From: Isoetes taiwanensis
Taxonomy: Eukaryota; Streptophyta; Lycopodiopsida; Isoetales; Isoetaceae
Direction: 5' to 3'
DNA: 64,000 nucleotides
NCBI GenBank assembly: GCA_021234155.1
Contig: JAJEKV010000004.1
Coordinates: 17,543,310-17,607,309, forward strand
Under the pieces are notes generated by a model. It worked only from the letters and a program-made list of their open reading frames with translations, did not search any database and was not told the origin of the DNA. This document shows positions 13,046 through 26,100 of the stretch, one piece after another. The number at the start of each line of letters is the position of its first letter. Position 1 is the stretch's first letter. A program made the position numbers and the translations under genes.

Positions 13046-15189
13046 TTTTTTTTTTTTTTTTTTTTTTTTAGAGAATGGGGTTTTTTTCATTAATTATAGA
13101 AAAAGGTACATTGATGTGAGTGAGCCATGAAGTAGGCTACTCAAAATTGAACTAGCAAGCAAAAGTAACATGAACAAAAGTAACATAAGTAAATGCTGTG
13201 TAGCAGAAAAATTTATAGTTATGAAGTAATTGTCTGCCTTGTGAGAGAAACTGTGTTGCTGCAACCAAATTGAACGAGTAGAAAGTCTTGAGATTGTGCA
13301 GCTGACAGGTAAATGTTGGCAGCAACATGTAGGCAAAAACCTGTGAATTTGGAAGTGCTTAGATTGGTCTTAAGGGTGGATGAAAGGGGAAGATGAAATC
13401 AGATTAGAAATGATAGGATGTGAGGTAGTCAAGGTTTGGCTGGAAGTCTGGCTGCAGAATAAGAATGTTGCCATTTCCCCAGTTTAGCTCTTGGATCAAC
13501 CTGTCTGCATTAGTTGTGGACATCAGGATGATGAGTGTGCCATAAGCATCTGCTAAGCATCTATGGTGATAGTAGCATTGTCTGTAATACTGAAATTGCT
13601 GATCTGTCATCCTTCTACTATTGCTTTCCATGAACCACCATAACTGTACCATTAAGTGAGTGCCTCTGCAGAACTCTATGACCCAATCAATTTCATTGTC
13701 TAGAATATCTGGGATATCAATGTCTGTGATGCCCCTGACTAGGCATGTCCATAATCCATCATCTGTGTACTGAATATCATGTACTAGTCTCTGACCTGGG
13801 AAATCTCTGCTAAGGCTCATCATGTAATCTAGCAGAAAGACAGTCATTGTCAGTAGGTGTGATATTGCAATTTAATTTAAACAGCAAGTGAGAACCAATA
13901 AAATTTCCAATACCATACCATTTATTGTCCACAGAATCCTTATCTACATGCATTTGACTAGTTGCAGTCATTTCAATGTCATAAATAACTTGTGTTTTTA
14001 TCCAGTATGTAGATGATCTGTTACCTCCATAATGACATCTGTTTCTATGTTTCCATACATTCCATAATGCAGTGAAACACAAAGAGTTTTTAAAAGCTTC
14101 ATCATTCATCATGAACTCTAACAGGGTAGCAGGGCATTTAATGTTGAAAGTGTCCTCAAACCATAACCAAAAGGAAGTGAGCTTGACACACCCGAAGATG
14201 TGTTCTAGAGTTTCTACATTACCACAGCCCAGAGGGCAGTTTGGGTTAATGGGATGAGTGTTCTGGTTTGAATGCCTAGAAATCATTTCCAGATTTGATA
14301 GACTTTTGTTTGCAACAAGCCAAACAAAGTATGAGATTTTTGGGAGTAAATAGGAATTCCAAATGTTTTTGAACAATCTGGTTTCAGTTTCATAATGTTG
14401 TTAAAAAACCCGTTTTTTATTTTTAAAGTACCTTTATAAAAATCCTCACGTTTTTTATAGGATTTTTATAATTTGGCATGGCAAAAAAAATAAAAAAAAA
14501 AAAATTGCACATTCTTTGCACTGATTTATTGGATATATATATGCTATGGTTAAAATACATATTTTTACTACAAGTTACAAGATGTATATGTCAACAAGTA
14601 AATCAAAAATTTATGCTGCTATTAAAAACTATTAAGTTCAAGTACAAAGATATCATAGTTGTTTTGCCATGCAACTCTTAAGAAAGTTCAGAAAAACATT
14701 ATTATAGAGATTAGGAAATATAAGAATTTCATATACAAGGATAAATAAGTTCAAGAACATCATATATTTGGATAAACAAAATCACAGTCTAAGGATTTTT
14801 AAAGATTTTTAAAGATTTTTAAAGATTTTTTAGGATTTTTAAAGATTTTTAAGGATTTTAAAGATTTTTAACGTATTTTATATAAAATACGTTTTTAAAG
14901 ATTTTTTTCAAAAATTTTAAAAATCTTCAAAAAATCTTAAAAAACGTTTTTTAAAGGTACGGATTTTGACGTACTTAACAACATCATCTGAGAATGCCCA
15001 GTATAATTTAGCTTTTGAAGGCGTATTTGACTTGTTTAGACATCTGTAGACTTTGGAAACACTGTAAATGGCCTTGTCAGATAAAGTCCAATCAATACTA
15101 ATGAGATTATCCATTGGGTTGATATTGCAGGCCTTCTGCATGATGTATCTAAAGAAGGATCTATCTGAAGAACTACCTCTTATTTTTGT
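13046..15189 (-). mobile_element. 5'-truncated L1-type LINE (non-LTR retrotransposon)
   Basis: Minus-strand copy ending in a 24-nt A tail (poly-T at 13046-13069) and bracketed by an 11-bp target duplication (13035-13045 and 15190-15200). Coding remnants run 15141 to 13404. The peptide SYFVWLVANKSLSNLEMISR followed by CPLGCGNVETLEHIFGC matches the zinc-binding domain that follows reverse transcriptase in plant L1 LINEs (zf-RVT type, Cx2C...HxxxxC pattern). A further minus-strand ORF (13404-13847) lies where an RNase H-like C-terminus is expected, but I could not confirm its motifs. The reverse transcriptase and everything upstream are missing, as in typical abortive reverse transcription. The copy is split by an AT-rich insertion at 14397-14982: peptide ...SKAKLYWAFSD lies on one side and RLFKNIWNSYLLPK on the other. 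Confidence 0.85.
14397..14982. mobile_element. AT-rich inverted-repeat element inserted in the LINE
   Basis: The insertion interrupts the LINE coding sequence. It begins GTTGTTAA and ends TTAACAAC, with a second shared word (AAAGTACCTTT / AAAGGTACGG) just inside each end. The interior is extremely AT-rich and contains a degenerate array of AAGATTTTTA words at about 14797-14930. No coding capacity and no convincing target duplication were seen, so the superfamily is undecided. It is younger than the LINE insertion. Confidence 0.6.
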
Positions 15190-15200
15190 GCAACCACATG

Positions 15201-18200
15201 TTGTAGCCAGAATCCTTCATGTTTTGTGGATGGTGTAGCCGATCACAATGTAGGTAGTGTACTCTACCATAAGCCACACATGAATTCAAGCCCCTCTCTA
15301 GACAAAGGCATTTCTGCTACACAGGCACCATGGTAGAGCATCCTCAAGCTCCTTGTTATAAGGGACTGTCAAATTGCCAGGCTGATCCATCTTCTTGAGC
15401 TGCTACTTCCACAATTCTCTTCCCCTTTCCATTTCACAGTGCAATTACATTGATTCCACATGACCGACACTTCTTTTTGGAGCCTTTTTCCAGCTTACAA
15501 AATATGGCGCTTCCAGATGCCTTACCTCCACGAGAATCTCATACTTATGTGCGTTTAGGTCTTTCCTCTTTCATTTTTCCGCAATATCCTCGCATCCATC
15601 AAATTAAATATAAAGGATTTACATGTGTCTGGATGATCATATACCTGGATAATGATTTCGTATATTATTCAGTCCCGACCTTCCACATGGACCTGCTCAC
15701 TTTGTGTTGCAACCTTGTACCACTCAATCTTTAATATATTCCCCTTAAGCTAGTCTACCATTTTAATTTATATGTCCATATCATTTACTCACTTTGTACT
15801 AATCGTCCTACTGATTTGACTTCTAATATCTTTGATTTGACCCTTATACTTAGCATTCACTCTCCCCCTTCAAATATTCTATCCTAGACCTAACATTTGA
15901 ATTTAGCTATTTATGTGTTTTCAAGATTCCATCCTTATGTGTTTCTTTATTTTCGGTATTTACAGAGTATATATTTTGTATACTCTCTGGAAGCCTTGAA
16001 AGTACTAATTTCCACATGTCCCTAATGTTTCTGAAATTTGAAATATCCCCCGTTTGTCTGATATCTTTTTTGGTTCAATCTGTATTGTGAGTTAGTTGTT
16101 CAATCTCATGCTTCTCTCCCTATCCTGGTATCAATGCCACCTCTACTTATTCTATCCTGTTATTTGTTTTCGACTGGTCTAGACCTGTGTCATCCACAAC
16201 TAAATTTCTTTTCCAGACTCGAGATAGAGTAGGAGTTTGCTTTTTCCATATAACATTGAACGGCAACCACATCTAGTTATTTAGTTAATACACAAAGTGA
16301 TTTGTACTAACCTCCAAGTCAACTCATGAGATGCGATCGCCCGACCATGCGACTTCCACCCACAATTTTGTGTATCATGCTCTAGAATGTTCTAGAATTA
16401 TATTAGAGCAAACTATAAGATTAAGATTTTGCAGCTGATTAAATCTGCAATAGACATAGTATGTTATGTGGTTATACAGGGAAATGGGGGACTTCCTTTA
16501 TCAAATACTATGAAAATCTGATGGCACTCTACATGCATAACATATTACTACCATTTGAGAAAGCAAGTAGAAATACAGATTGAACTAAGTAACAGCTCTT
16601 CAGATCAGCATTGGGGGGCCTTAACATCGTAAGATGTAGTTCATGGATGACAAACACCTGCTTTCACTATCGCTAGAGAGGCAAACATGTCATGAGGAGC
16701 AGCAGGTCGCAGAAGTGGTCAAAAGAATGGATATTGATCAGGTTAGATGCTGAAGAGAGGGTCCGGTAAAAATCCTTGGTCAATTGTCTTCATACTCCAT
16801 TTCTGAGTCTTTGTGGTCTATTTCTTTTGTCTGTGATTCAAAGCTTCAATAATGGAAGGCCAACACGATTTCTTTGTACAACTTAAAATCAACCACTACA
16901 ACTAAATCAACATCAGTTGGGAGGGTCTTTAACATTGCAAGTATTGCATGAAGAGAATGCCATATTTTTCACGTAGGATGTGGTTAATGTGGCCACCTTG
17001 TATTAGCCATCAAGAACAGCATGGTTTGAAGCCCGGCAGCCAATAGTTTTTGGGCTTTTTTGGTTGATCCCGCTCTATTTTCCTTCTATATCTCTCTTCA
17101 TCAGCCTATCTATGGAGCATAAAGAACTAATCAATCAAAAATTCTGGCCCCTTGCAGTTTGAATCCTTGTTTTTGGCCACATTAACCACTTTTTTCCTTT
17201 TTTCCTTTTTTGTCTCATTAACTACCTAGTTGATATCGGATAGCTAGATTAACTAGTGCTGAATGTGATCCACCAATTTTTGGCCATATTAGAGACATCC
17301 TGCTTAAAAAATATGGAGTTCCTGCATGGTGTTATTAATGTGGCCCATCTGTGCTCGTACTAACAAATCAATTATATCTGGTTCCTAGAACTATAACCTC
17401 GTCAAATGCTTCTAAATCATCAAGGGCCTTATGCATAATTAACTTCAGATTTGCTATGACAAGAACCAATTTCCATGCCTTAGAATACATTGATTAGGCA
17501 CATTCGTTGATCTTTAATTCGTGTTGCATTGAGTACATCCTAATATGGCAGTGCAGAACATTTGAATCAAAAGCTTTTGTTGTCGGATTCAAAAAGATTT
17601 GGAATATGAAAAGCCGATGAAATCCTTCTCTTATCAAATGTTCTTGGTCCGAATCAACATAGTTGCAGTTAGAAAAAAATACTAACCATTGTCATTTTCT
17701 AGACGGGCAATCCTAGATCGAGACTAACGATGATTTTTATATTAGCCAAGGCTACACATAGTTCTCCATATGGCTCGTTGCTTACAATAGTCCGAAAACT
17801 TAGGAAAATGTTTTTTTTTTTTCTGATTATAATTCTTTTGAACAACATGTATAGATGTATGGCGGCATGGAAACTGGGGAGCTGATTCTAGGGTGTCCCG
17901 CGACCGACGAGAACCGGGAGTGGGAATCCACAGAGAGTACCATGTTGATGACCGATATAGCGGAATCGCCCGCCAGTTTCCACTCCGGAGGGGGATTGAT
18001 CGGCCCAATTTCCATGTTGTGATGTAGAACTAAATGGAGGAAGCCATTCTTGCTTCCCCCCAGACCTGCGGAGACCTACGGAATCTAGGAGCACCGTGCA
18101 GGCATGACCAGATTTTGTAGGTTGGGGAGAAGCAAGAACAGCTAAGTCCATTCTGTTTTACGATGCCAAGGTAAGCTGCTTATCGGATTCTACAGGTTTG

Positions 18201-18255
18201 TTGAGGCAATTTGTCATTTTGCTTAAGAATGAATCAAGAAAAGGATGAAATGTTC
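15201..18255. other. intergenic region, no gene supported
   Basis: Long AT-rich stretch with short ORFs only. A plus-strand ORF of 94 codons (15450-15734) has no recognisable domain. Minus-strand ORFs at 17.7-18.15 kb overlap in several frames and could be a first exon (one starts MDLAVLASPQP), but no splice partner was found. Confidence 0.35.
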
Positions 18256-18260
18256 ATCCA

Positions 18261-18433
18261 CTTATCTTGACGTGATGTGGAATGGTAAGAGGGAGGCTAT
18301 TCTATTTGTAGAGCCTGGCTCTTGTCAGCGGCCAGGGAGCATTGGGTAGGAGCGACTGCTACCGGCATCACCACAGAGCCCCGCCACAACGCGAGTCGCC
18401 GACCTCGGCCATTCCACATCACGTCAAGGTAAG
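18261..18433. repeat. 25-bp inverted repeat, MITE-like hairpin
   Basis: CTTGACGTGATGTGGAATGG at 18266-18285 is the perfect reverse complement of 18409-18428, and the match continues 5 bp outward with one mismatch. The 123-bp spacer is GC-rich. No target duplication is clear, so it may be a small MITE or a structured RNA. Confidence 0.6.
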
Positions 18434-19540
18434 CAGGAAGCAAGAAGCAGGTTCAGCCATAGTCAAGGTAGGTAGGAGTTCTGCTGGAGTTCAACTATCA
18501 AGGTAAGCTTGGAGTTTGAAGCTTCACGCATAGCTAATCGTTTCTAACAGGTCAGACAAGAATGCATTACCTATTTTCTATTCTTGACTAGAATGGTCGT
18601 AACATGGCAAAATATCATTGGTCAAGAAACAAGAATACATACCAATTACGTTGGCAAATGCTTTTTATAAAATTTTAGGTGGAAAAAGAAAAGGTTTTAA
18701 TCAAAAATTATTTTAGGGCTGGGTTTTTAAGGCTAAAGGAAAAAAGGCTTGTGATTTAAATAGAATTTCATAAATAAGATCAAATTGGATGGAGGGCCAA
18801 AATCGAAAGCCCTTATCGTTGAAAAGGTAAGCATAGATGTGAGCAATCTGATAAGCCGAACCGGTGCTGAATAGATGAGGAGCGACCTACTAATGCCGAA
18901 TTCTGAAGACTCTGCCAATTCTTGCCAAAGTTCTTCTGATACAATTTCTTACTGTCTAGTTCGTGACTTCGATTTATACTTGGTGCATTGGCATCATTTT
19001 TTTGCTGCTACTGAGCATCAAATGCAAGCTTTTAAGAGCCAAGCTCATAATGTATGGTAAGCTCATCTATGCATTCCTGAAATAGATTGTTGCCTTAGGA
19101 TTTGGATGCCTTAGAGTTTATGTCCATAGCTGCAGACTGATGACAATGAAAACCAGGATATGGCAGAAAACCATTTAGAGAGTCATCAGATGAAGCTGGT
19201 GAAGATGTTTTTTTCTTTGAAGGACGACAATCTATTATCAAAAAAAATTAAGATACATACAAGGGACCTGTGACATGGGACTCAAAACCTAGAGGACGAA
19301 ATAGTCCACTAAGCAAAACCACCCATACACAGTATATACTCACACTCCTTGTGCCACCTTGAGGCGTTTAATGGCCTCATCACAATCAACATGGTCTACC
19401 ACATCGAGATGTCATGCCACTGAATAGAACGAGGCGGGATAGCCTCGTGAGATGACATAACAGACTTCTTCCTTGCCGCCTTCTTCCAATTGACCTGCTT
19501 GCCATGACTCTTTTTGCGCACAGAAGATTAGGACCATCAG
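18434..19540. other. intergenic region, no gene supported
   Basis: No gene supported. The word TCAAGGTA recurs several times at 18425-18505 in a short degenerate array just after the inverted repeat. Confidence 0.35.
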
Positions 19541-21239
19541 CTATAACAACCCTGAAACATGAGAGGAAGAAGCATCAACATGGAGAGAAGAATGAACTTC
19601 TGTGTAGGAGGATGATGGCGCCAAAGGCGACACCGTCCGGGCTGGGATTAGAGCATCTTCCATGGATGAGGAGTGCAACACAACCGGTAAAGGTTGATCG
19701 TGAATAGATGAAGAAGTAACAACGGGAGCTTGAGCACGAGAAGAAGGTTGAGCGGATGCACGAGATGCCACGAGTGCCTCGGAAAGCTAGCAAAAGCCTC
19801 CTTGTCGAGAACGGGGCGGGCTAATTACGGACCATTTGAAGCTTAAGATCCAACTTCTTATACCAAGGCCCACTTTTCACCACTATACAACCGGTAAAAG
19901 CCGAGTCCACGGCATTGAGACACAAATCCTCGGGCCAGTTCATGATGGAATATGAGATATGAACCCCAAGACCGGTTGCAAGTGCAACTAGAAATTGATG
20001 GGCCATTAGATCAGAGCAAGATTAGGTATCGAGAACCAACAAGGCATCTTTAATGCGCCGAACCATATAAGTGTAAACCCGGGAGAGTATCTTGATACAT
20101 CATATACTCTCCACCAAGTGGATCAATCCTCTTGATACCAAAGAGTCCACTTGCATCACTACTTTCAAACATAATAAGAACAAAGTTTTCGCCAACAACT
20201 TGATGGGTGAAAAGGAGGAAGTCAAGGCGCCTCAAAATGAGATAACCAAATCTGAAACCGTGAAAACTCCAAATAGCCACCAGTAAAATAACCAAGGATC
20301 TGCACATGAGGATAGGTTCTCAAAGACACTTAATATGAGCTTGATGGTCCACCTCAACCACAGGAACACCGAAGCTTCAACTACATCCCAGTCGGACCGG
20401 TAAAATATATCATCCGGAGGCAATTGTTGTTGAAGCCGAGTCCGCCGAGCTTTCAATGTGTCCAAGATTGCGGACAACTCATCCTTACTCCCTTCTGGAC
20501 AATACCGTAAAAGCGCTACCCTTGCCTTTCTAGATGCACTAGATATATCTTTACAAAGCCAATCACTAAATCTTTGATATGAAACTTTTGTATGTAATCG
20601 GATGACTTCCAAGCACTATCATTTGCACGGGGCTGAGCACCTACATTAATTTGGATTACGTACTGTTTGATGCAAATTCCCATTAACTTCCACTCCCTTA
20701 CTCGCGGCCTTGCAAGGGAGGAAAATCCTCCTTCAAGAACCCCTGGAGCACTCACCAACGATGGCAAAGAACTTTCAACTGAATTATTTACCTCTTTTTG
20801 CACCGTATCTGGGGGAGCACGTATCACCAAACTGGCGGTAGCTTCATGCCGTTTTGCCGCAGCCTTAGAAGCTGGAGCAATATCTGTCTTCCCCATCTCT
20901 ACTAAAAGAGGCCGAAATCACACAGTCCCAAATCCGGCCACCAACCTGATAACAAACCCTAATAAAATTTATACTAATAGAAAGCTCTCGGAATAAGCTT
21001 TCCAACGAACTAAAGATCATCGAAAACGGAGTCCTGATGCTCAAGTTACAAGAACAGACGCTGGCGACCCTAAGCGCTATACTCACGAGCGCCCATCTCT
21101 GGTGCTCCCTCAACAAGTTGAAATAGTCCTGGTGAAGATGTGACAGATGGCCATTTAGGAGAGTTGTCGTATTCAAACGACAATGAACCTCCGTAGCATG
21201 TAGATAGAGCTTGGATAATTTAATGGCCAAGATCATCAT
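19541..21239 (-). pseudogene. decayed coding region, possible retroelement, unidentified
   Basis: Several minus-strand frames follow one another: 20865-21239, then 20516-20896 (starting MGKTDIAPASKAAAKRHEA), 20232-20612 (LLRYCPEGSKDELSAILDTL), 20050-20307 (IKRIDPLGGEYMMYQDTLPG) and 19541-19793. Their style suggests one protein broken by frameshifts. The leader (about 20940-21060) contains the kind of 'nucleotide shift after a shared phrase' text common before gag genes of plant retroelements, but I see no gag zinc knuckle, protease or polymerase. The family is unknown; a mobile-element protein is likelier than a host gene. Confidence 0.3.
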
Positions 21240-23120
21240 TTAAGATGTTTGCTCTTTAGGAGCATTGGATCGCCACTCATTGTGTCGCATTCTAGGGATC
21301 CTATTCTTCAAAGGCATGCTAGAAAGTCAAGTGGTTTAGTTCAAGATTCGCCTATGTTGCTAAAGAACATGGGCCATGTCTTTTGTCTAGGGGCATTATG
21401 CATTGTAATTAGTCTGGAATGCACATCAGCTGCATATTAAGGGTACCATAAGATTACATTAGTACGATTATACAAAATGGCATTGTTCTTGTGATCTGGG
21501 CTTTGTTGGGCTTTTTCATACAGCTACTTGGAGTACTCAAAAAAGGTTATTCATGTATACTATTGGAGAGTGTGCGGCCATCTTACACGTTTATTCAGCA
21601 AAAGAGTTGGCTATAATAACCTGTAAAAGTTGTGGAGCCAGATATTTGATATACTCATAGAGAATTTAAACATGATTTTGAAATTAGATATTCAACTTAA
21701 GTTTAAAAAGAGGTCTCCGTTGCCACCTTGCTTTGCATTGCCACCCTACTTTGTAGTAACTGTGTGCTGGGTGCATTTGCTTCATGTTTATTTCTTAATG
21801 TTGGACTTTATTACTTCTCTAACTCTGAGAATGCCATTAAAATCATCCATTAATCTTGAATTCATGCGCAAATTTATTTAAAGCTCAAGACACAAGTAGG
21901 TGAAGCCAAACTGCAAGTTACATGAATGTTAATTGATTATTGGTATTATCAGCCTTTAAAGAGGCTGAATACCTGTTCTTTCTATTATGAAATAATATGA
22001 AATAAAAAGGTCCAAATTCGTGTTTTGAACTTCTCCTCTGGCATAAATTGGAGGGCTTGGATTAAAGTTCTGCAATCATTTTTAGTCTCAGGTTTTAATT
22101 TTTTTTTGTTGAAAAACATGATAGCCATTGGATTGGCTTGTTGCTTCAATGGTGCTTTTTGTGCGGCTGAAGATCATACTGTTTCTATTTTGGGTTGTGC
22201 AGCATGAAAACCAGGTGTCTCTTCTTTGATCTTACTTATGGAACAGAATGAAATGGGTGCTTGAGGGAGACCGGAGAAGGTACGATTGTTTTGCAAAGAA
22301 TGGAATCCTCCAGCTGCAAGGATGGCCGATTGGGTAAGATTTGAAGATGGAGCGCTTGACAAGGATAGGAGATAGGTTTGTTTGGCTGAAGGTCTTGAAT
22401 TGTCCCGGATTTTGCACAAACAGGACGCAGAGCTGAATTTGCACACGCGGAAGCCAAAACCAACGGTGCACATCTTTTTTAATTTTTTTTAACAACCCAA
22501 TAGAGTCCAAGACCCGTTAGAGTCTACTTTTATTTCTCTCCGGTACGAAATAAGCCAAAAAGAAAATTGAAATTTTTTGTTTTAGTGTGTTATTAAGATT
22601 TGTGTTATTTTTAATGGTTTATATGTCATTCATATTCATGGTGTTTTTTGAAAAAAAAATAAAAATTCCAAACAACTCCAGTAACAGGAAACACTGGCTG
22701 TCTAAGCCTTCCCAGAATCCACAAAAATTAAAACAAATGCGGCCGCGCTCTCGTCTTGTAATATAATAATCAGACTAAAATAATCAGCCTCAGAACCTCA
22801 AAACCGAGTATCACGCCAACGCAAGAGACCAATCGCACATCTTTTATTCTTGATTGTAAACGACGCCATTGCGCTCTCCGTTGGAAATCGTGGGCATCAA
22901 TTCTGAGGAATTACAACTTGCTCACTAACCAAAACCTCCAAAAGTACAAAATACAATAGTATTTTCAAACTCCAGAGCTAAAACCAGAAGTCGAAATCTA
23001 AACCTATACTTTCAAGACTTTAAAACTTTTTTTTTTGCTTACTGCTGACAAATTACATTTTGTTTTACCACGAAAATGTTCACACACTTTGTACAGCAAA
23101 TTTGGTAGTGAATGACGTCC
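21240..23120. other. region downstream of PhyH, no gene supported
   Basis: A minus-strand frame at 22174-22473 starts MCTVGFGFRVCKFSSAS and is serine-rich, as an organelle transit peptide might be, but nothing following it is recognisable. A competing frame overlaps it. The rest is AT-rich and featureless. The polyadenylation region of the PhyH gene should lie just below 23123. Confidence 0.35.
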
Positions 23121-23122
23121 TC

Positions 23123-26100
23123 TTAAGCTTGGACTTTGTTTTCACATGATTTTTGCAAAGGCTCAAAAGGAAAATTTTCAGCACGTTCAAGCCTACAAAC
23201 AACACGCAAATATAATAACTAATTAGCAGCATATACAAGTGCTTAGCAATGATAGTATAACAACTTCTACCAATTCTCTTTTGCCCAGACACAACCTTCT
23301 CCCTCCACAACATGAAATGTATAAGCATGCCTTGACTTATTGGATTGATTCTCAAAGCTGGAACAAGGATACCGTAAGTTGGAAATCACAAGCTCATTCG
23401 TCAATGTGTCTAAACAACTAACCTTTGATGTACAAGATTCCCATGTATCACTATCAGCGTCCCAGCCTTTACTTCCAGAGGTTCAAACTGAGAATAATCG
23501 TACTCTGGAGGCTCCCTGTCAAACTTGATACCATCTCCATCTTTTGTCATTCTTCTTGCTAATTGGCCTAGATAAGTTGAATACAAAAAAGTCCAGGTTC
23601 AGGACCTGAATACGTTTGTATAAAAATAATCACAATGTTAAAAACAAAACCTTCTTGCGACCCTGGTAAAGCCCATAGACAACCATTTTGCACATTAGCA
23701 TCTTCTAACGCTAGCCAGAGCCCAGTGCATGAAGGTGGATTTGTAAAGAGAAAGGAGTTGTCCTGATGAGGCACAACCTCCCCACCAATTCCAGGTTGCT
23801 GAAGAAACAGTCAATATAGTTACATTATTGCCAATCCATATCCATATGGGAACACCAAGCAGGTACTAATTTTTTTCTTCTTTGTGACATCCTGGAAGCC
23901 TGAAGGCCTTCAGGCACAAAGGCGAATACATCTGGTTTCACAAAGCATATATAAAACGGCTCCCCCAAGTTGGTTAAACATAACCATAAAACGAGTATTG
24001 TTTGTTGAAATCACATAAACGCAATAACTTAATTCGAAGCTGGAGTTAACCTTGGCACTGTGAGAGATGATTTATGTTTAGAGAATGGGAAAAGGCTGTA
24101 ATGCATCATCAAAAAGGGGCCACTGCATATGGATCCACATTGATATATAAAAAAAGTTTGTGTGTAATAAACTTTAATAGTTATCACAAGGAATAGTTAT
24201 GTTTATGCTTCAAATGTGTCTGATTTATGAAATTTAAAGCCAGCGGACTTTGAACATAGCATGTTCCCCTGAACTGTAAAAATGTAGAATAACCATTTAT
24301 TACCTCCAATTAAGCAACAGAGTATGAGTGTGAAAATGTAGAATAGGACTATGGACAAAATGCCATAAAAGTGCATCATGTGGCTGCTGGCATGAAAGGC
24401 TGATGTTGATGGTTATGTTCTAGAATGAAGTGTCCTGAGGAGGTTGCCTAACATCCCTTGGTCTTGTAGCTCTGGAAGCTTCTGCATCCGCTGTTCAGTT
24501 AACCAGGTACCATCTTTAGTTGAAAAGCCTTCCCATTCCACAAGATAGTACATAAGCATGCCTTGACGTTTTGCTTTATTGTCTCATGGGCAAATATGAA
24601 ATTGGCCCATGTCAACTTACTTCCTTCTCTCTATTCCAGCTGGTATAATTGCACCAATCATAAAGAGCAACAATTGGTTCATAAATAGCTCCAGATGTAT
24701 CTTTTCTTTATACGGATCTCAAGGCCACCTGGTATAATTCTTCCATGTCCTCAAATATATTGAGCAATTTTCAGAGTTCTTGTGTAGGTTTTTCAAAATT
24801 CTATGGAAACGAACCCACCCAATTCCAAGGCAGATAGTCAAATTCGTGCAAGAGTCACCAAAAAAAAAAGAATTTGAATTAAACCCAATTACAAGGCAGG
24901 TAGTCAAATTTGTGCAAGAGATTAGTTCCTAATTGCTTGCAAAATATCATGATCCAAGTATTAAAAATGAAAGAAAAAAAAGAAAGGAAGGGCAATGTTG
25001 CCAGAAATAAGATTTTATGAAACTAAACTTCAGATTTTCATCTTTGTCATATAATGAAAGCTGGACTAGGTCCTAGAGATAGCTCCAAGACTGGATACAC
25101 TCATAACAGTAATAGAGATCAGATAACCATCTTTGAAAATGAATGCAATAGACCAATAAATAAATTAATAAAAAATCCTGAATCAAGTCTTTAAAATGGT
25201 TACATCGGGTAAGTTGTTCGACACATAAGAAAGAACAAAGATAGCATGGCCTTATAAAGCATACCAAACATGCTAAAGGTGCACCATTGTATAAACAAAG
25301 AGGAATAATAAGTATCCAACATACCTTGAAGATGTACATCGATTGTACTGGAAGTGGCTTGCAATACCCTAGCAAGTCCAGTAGCTTTGCAAATTTTTCA
25401 GATCGGGAAAATTTCCTGAATACTGGATCCAAGTCATGCAACGCTGCAACAATAGAATGGACACAATACTGCTTCAATCCATCAGTTCTGATCAGATTAT
25501 TTGCCAGTCAATGTCAGTTTGGAAGTACCATGACCAACTTTATTGATCGAAAGTGACTTGGGCTGTTTTAATTTGCCTTGTGAATCAAAGGCTTTCTCTG
25601 CACTCAATAGACCACATGTTTTCTCTAAAGACTTTAATAACACAGCTTTAAATATCTTGAAATCACAACCACCATAAATATACTGCACCTTCAAAGAAAA
25701 AGGAGATATTATTTGAGCTGTTGAAAAAATAGCTGTCACTCCGCTCTTTCTACATCACTAAGACATGCAATTAATAACCTTAGGATGAAAATATGATCAT
25801 TTTAAATTTCGATGCAGATGCCAAACTACCTGGTTTTTAGTTGAAAAAATTGAGATAGTTGATGGATCAAAGTTGTCGACGAGCATTTCCATTTGTTTGA
25901 TCATTCCAGCACATTCATCTGCACTTGCAAAATTCTCCAAGAGCATATATCCTGTCAAAAATAATAGCTCAGTAAGTTCAACTGCTCTCACATTATAAGT
26001 TATGCGGTAAGTGCTGAAATAATAGAATATCTCTCTATGTGTGAAAGAGGAATCCAATGTCATGCTCAAATTCAGGAGAAAAATTGCACCGGCTATTGAG

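Noticed and set aside
13404-13847. RNase H domain at the end of the LINE
   Set aside because: Position is right but I could not find the acidic catalytic residues, so it is not claimed as RNase H.
23270-24570. Shared word AAGCATGCCTTGAC in a PhyH exon and in the chromodomain remnant
   Set aside because: Only about 14 bases match and the reading frames differ; taken as coincidence.
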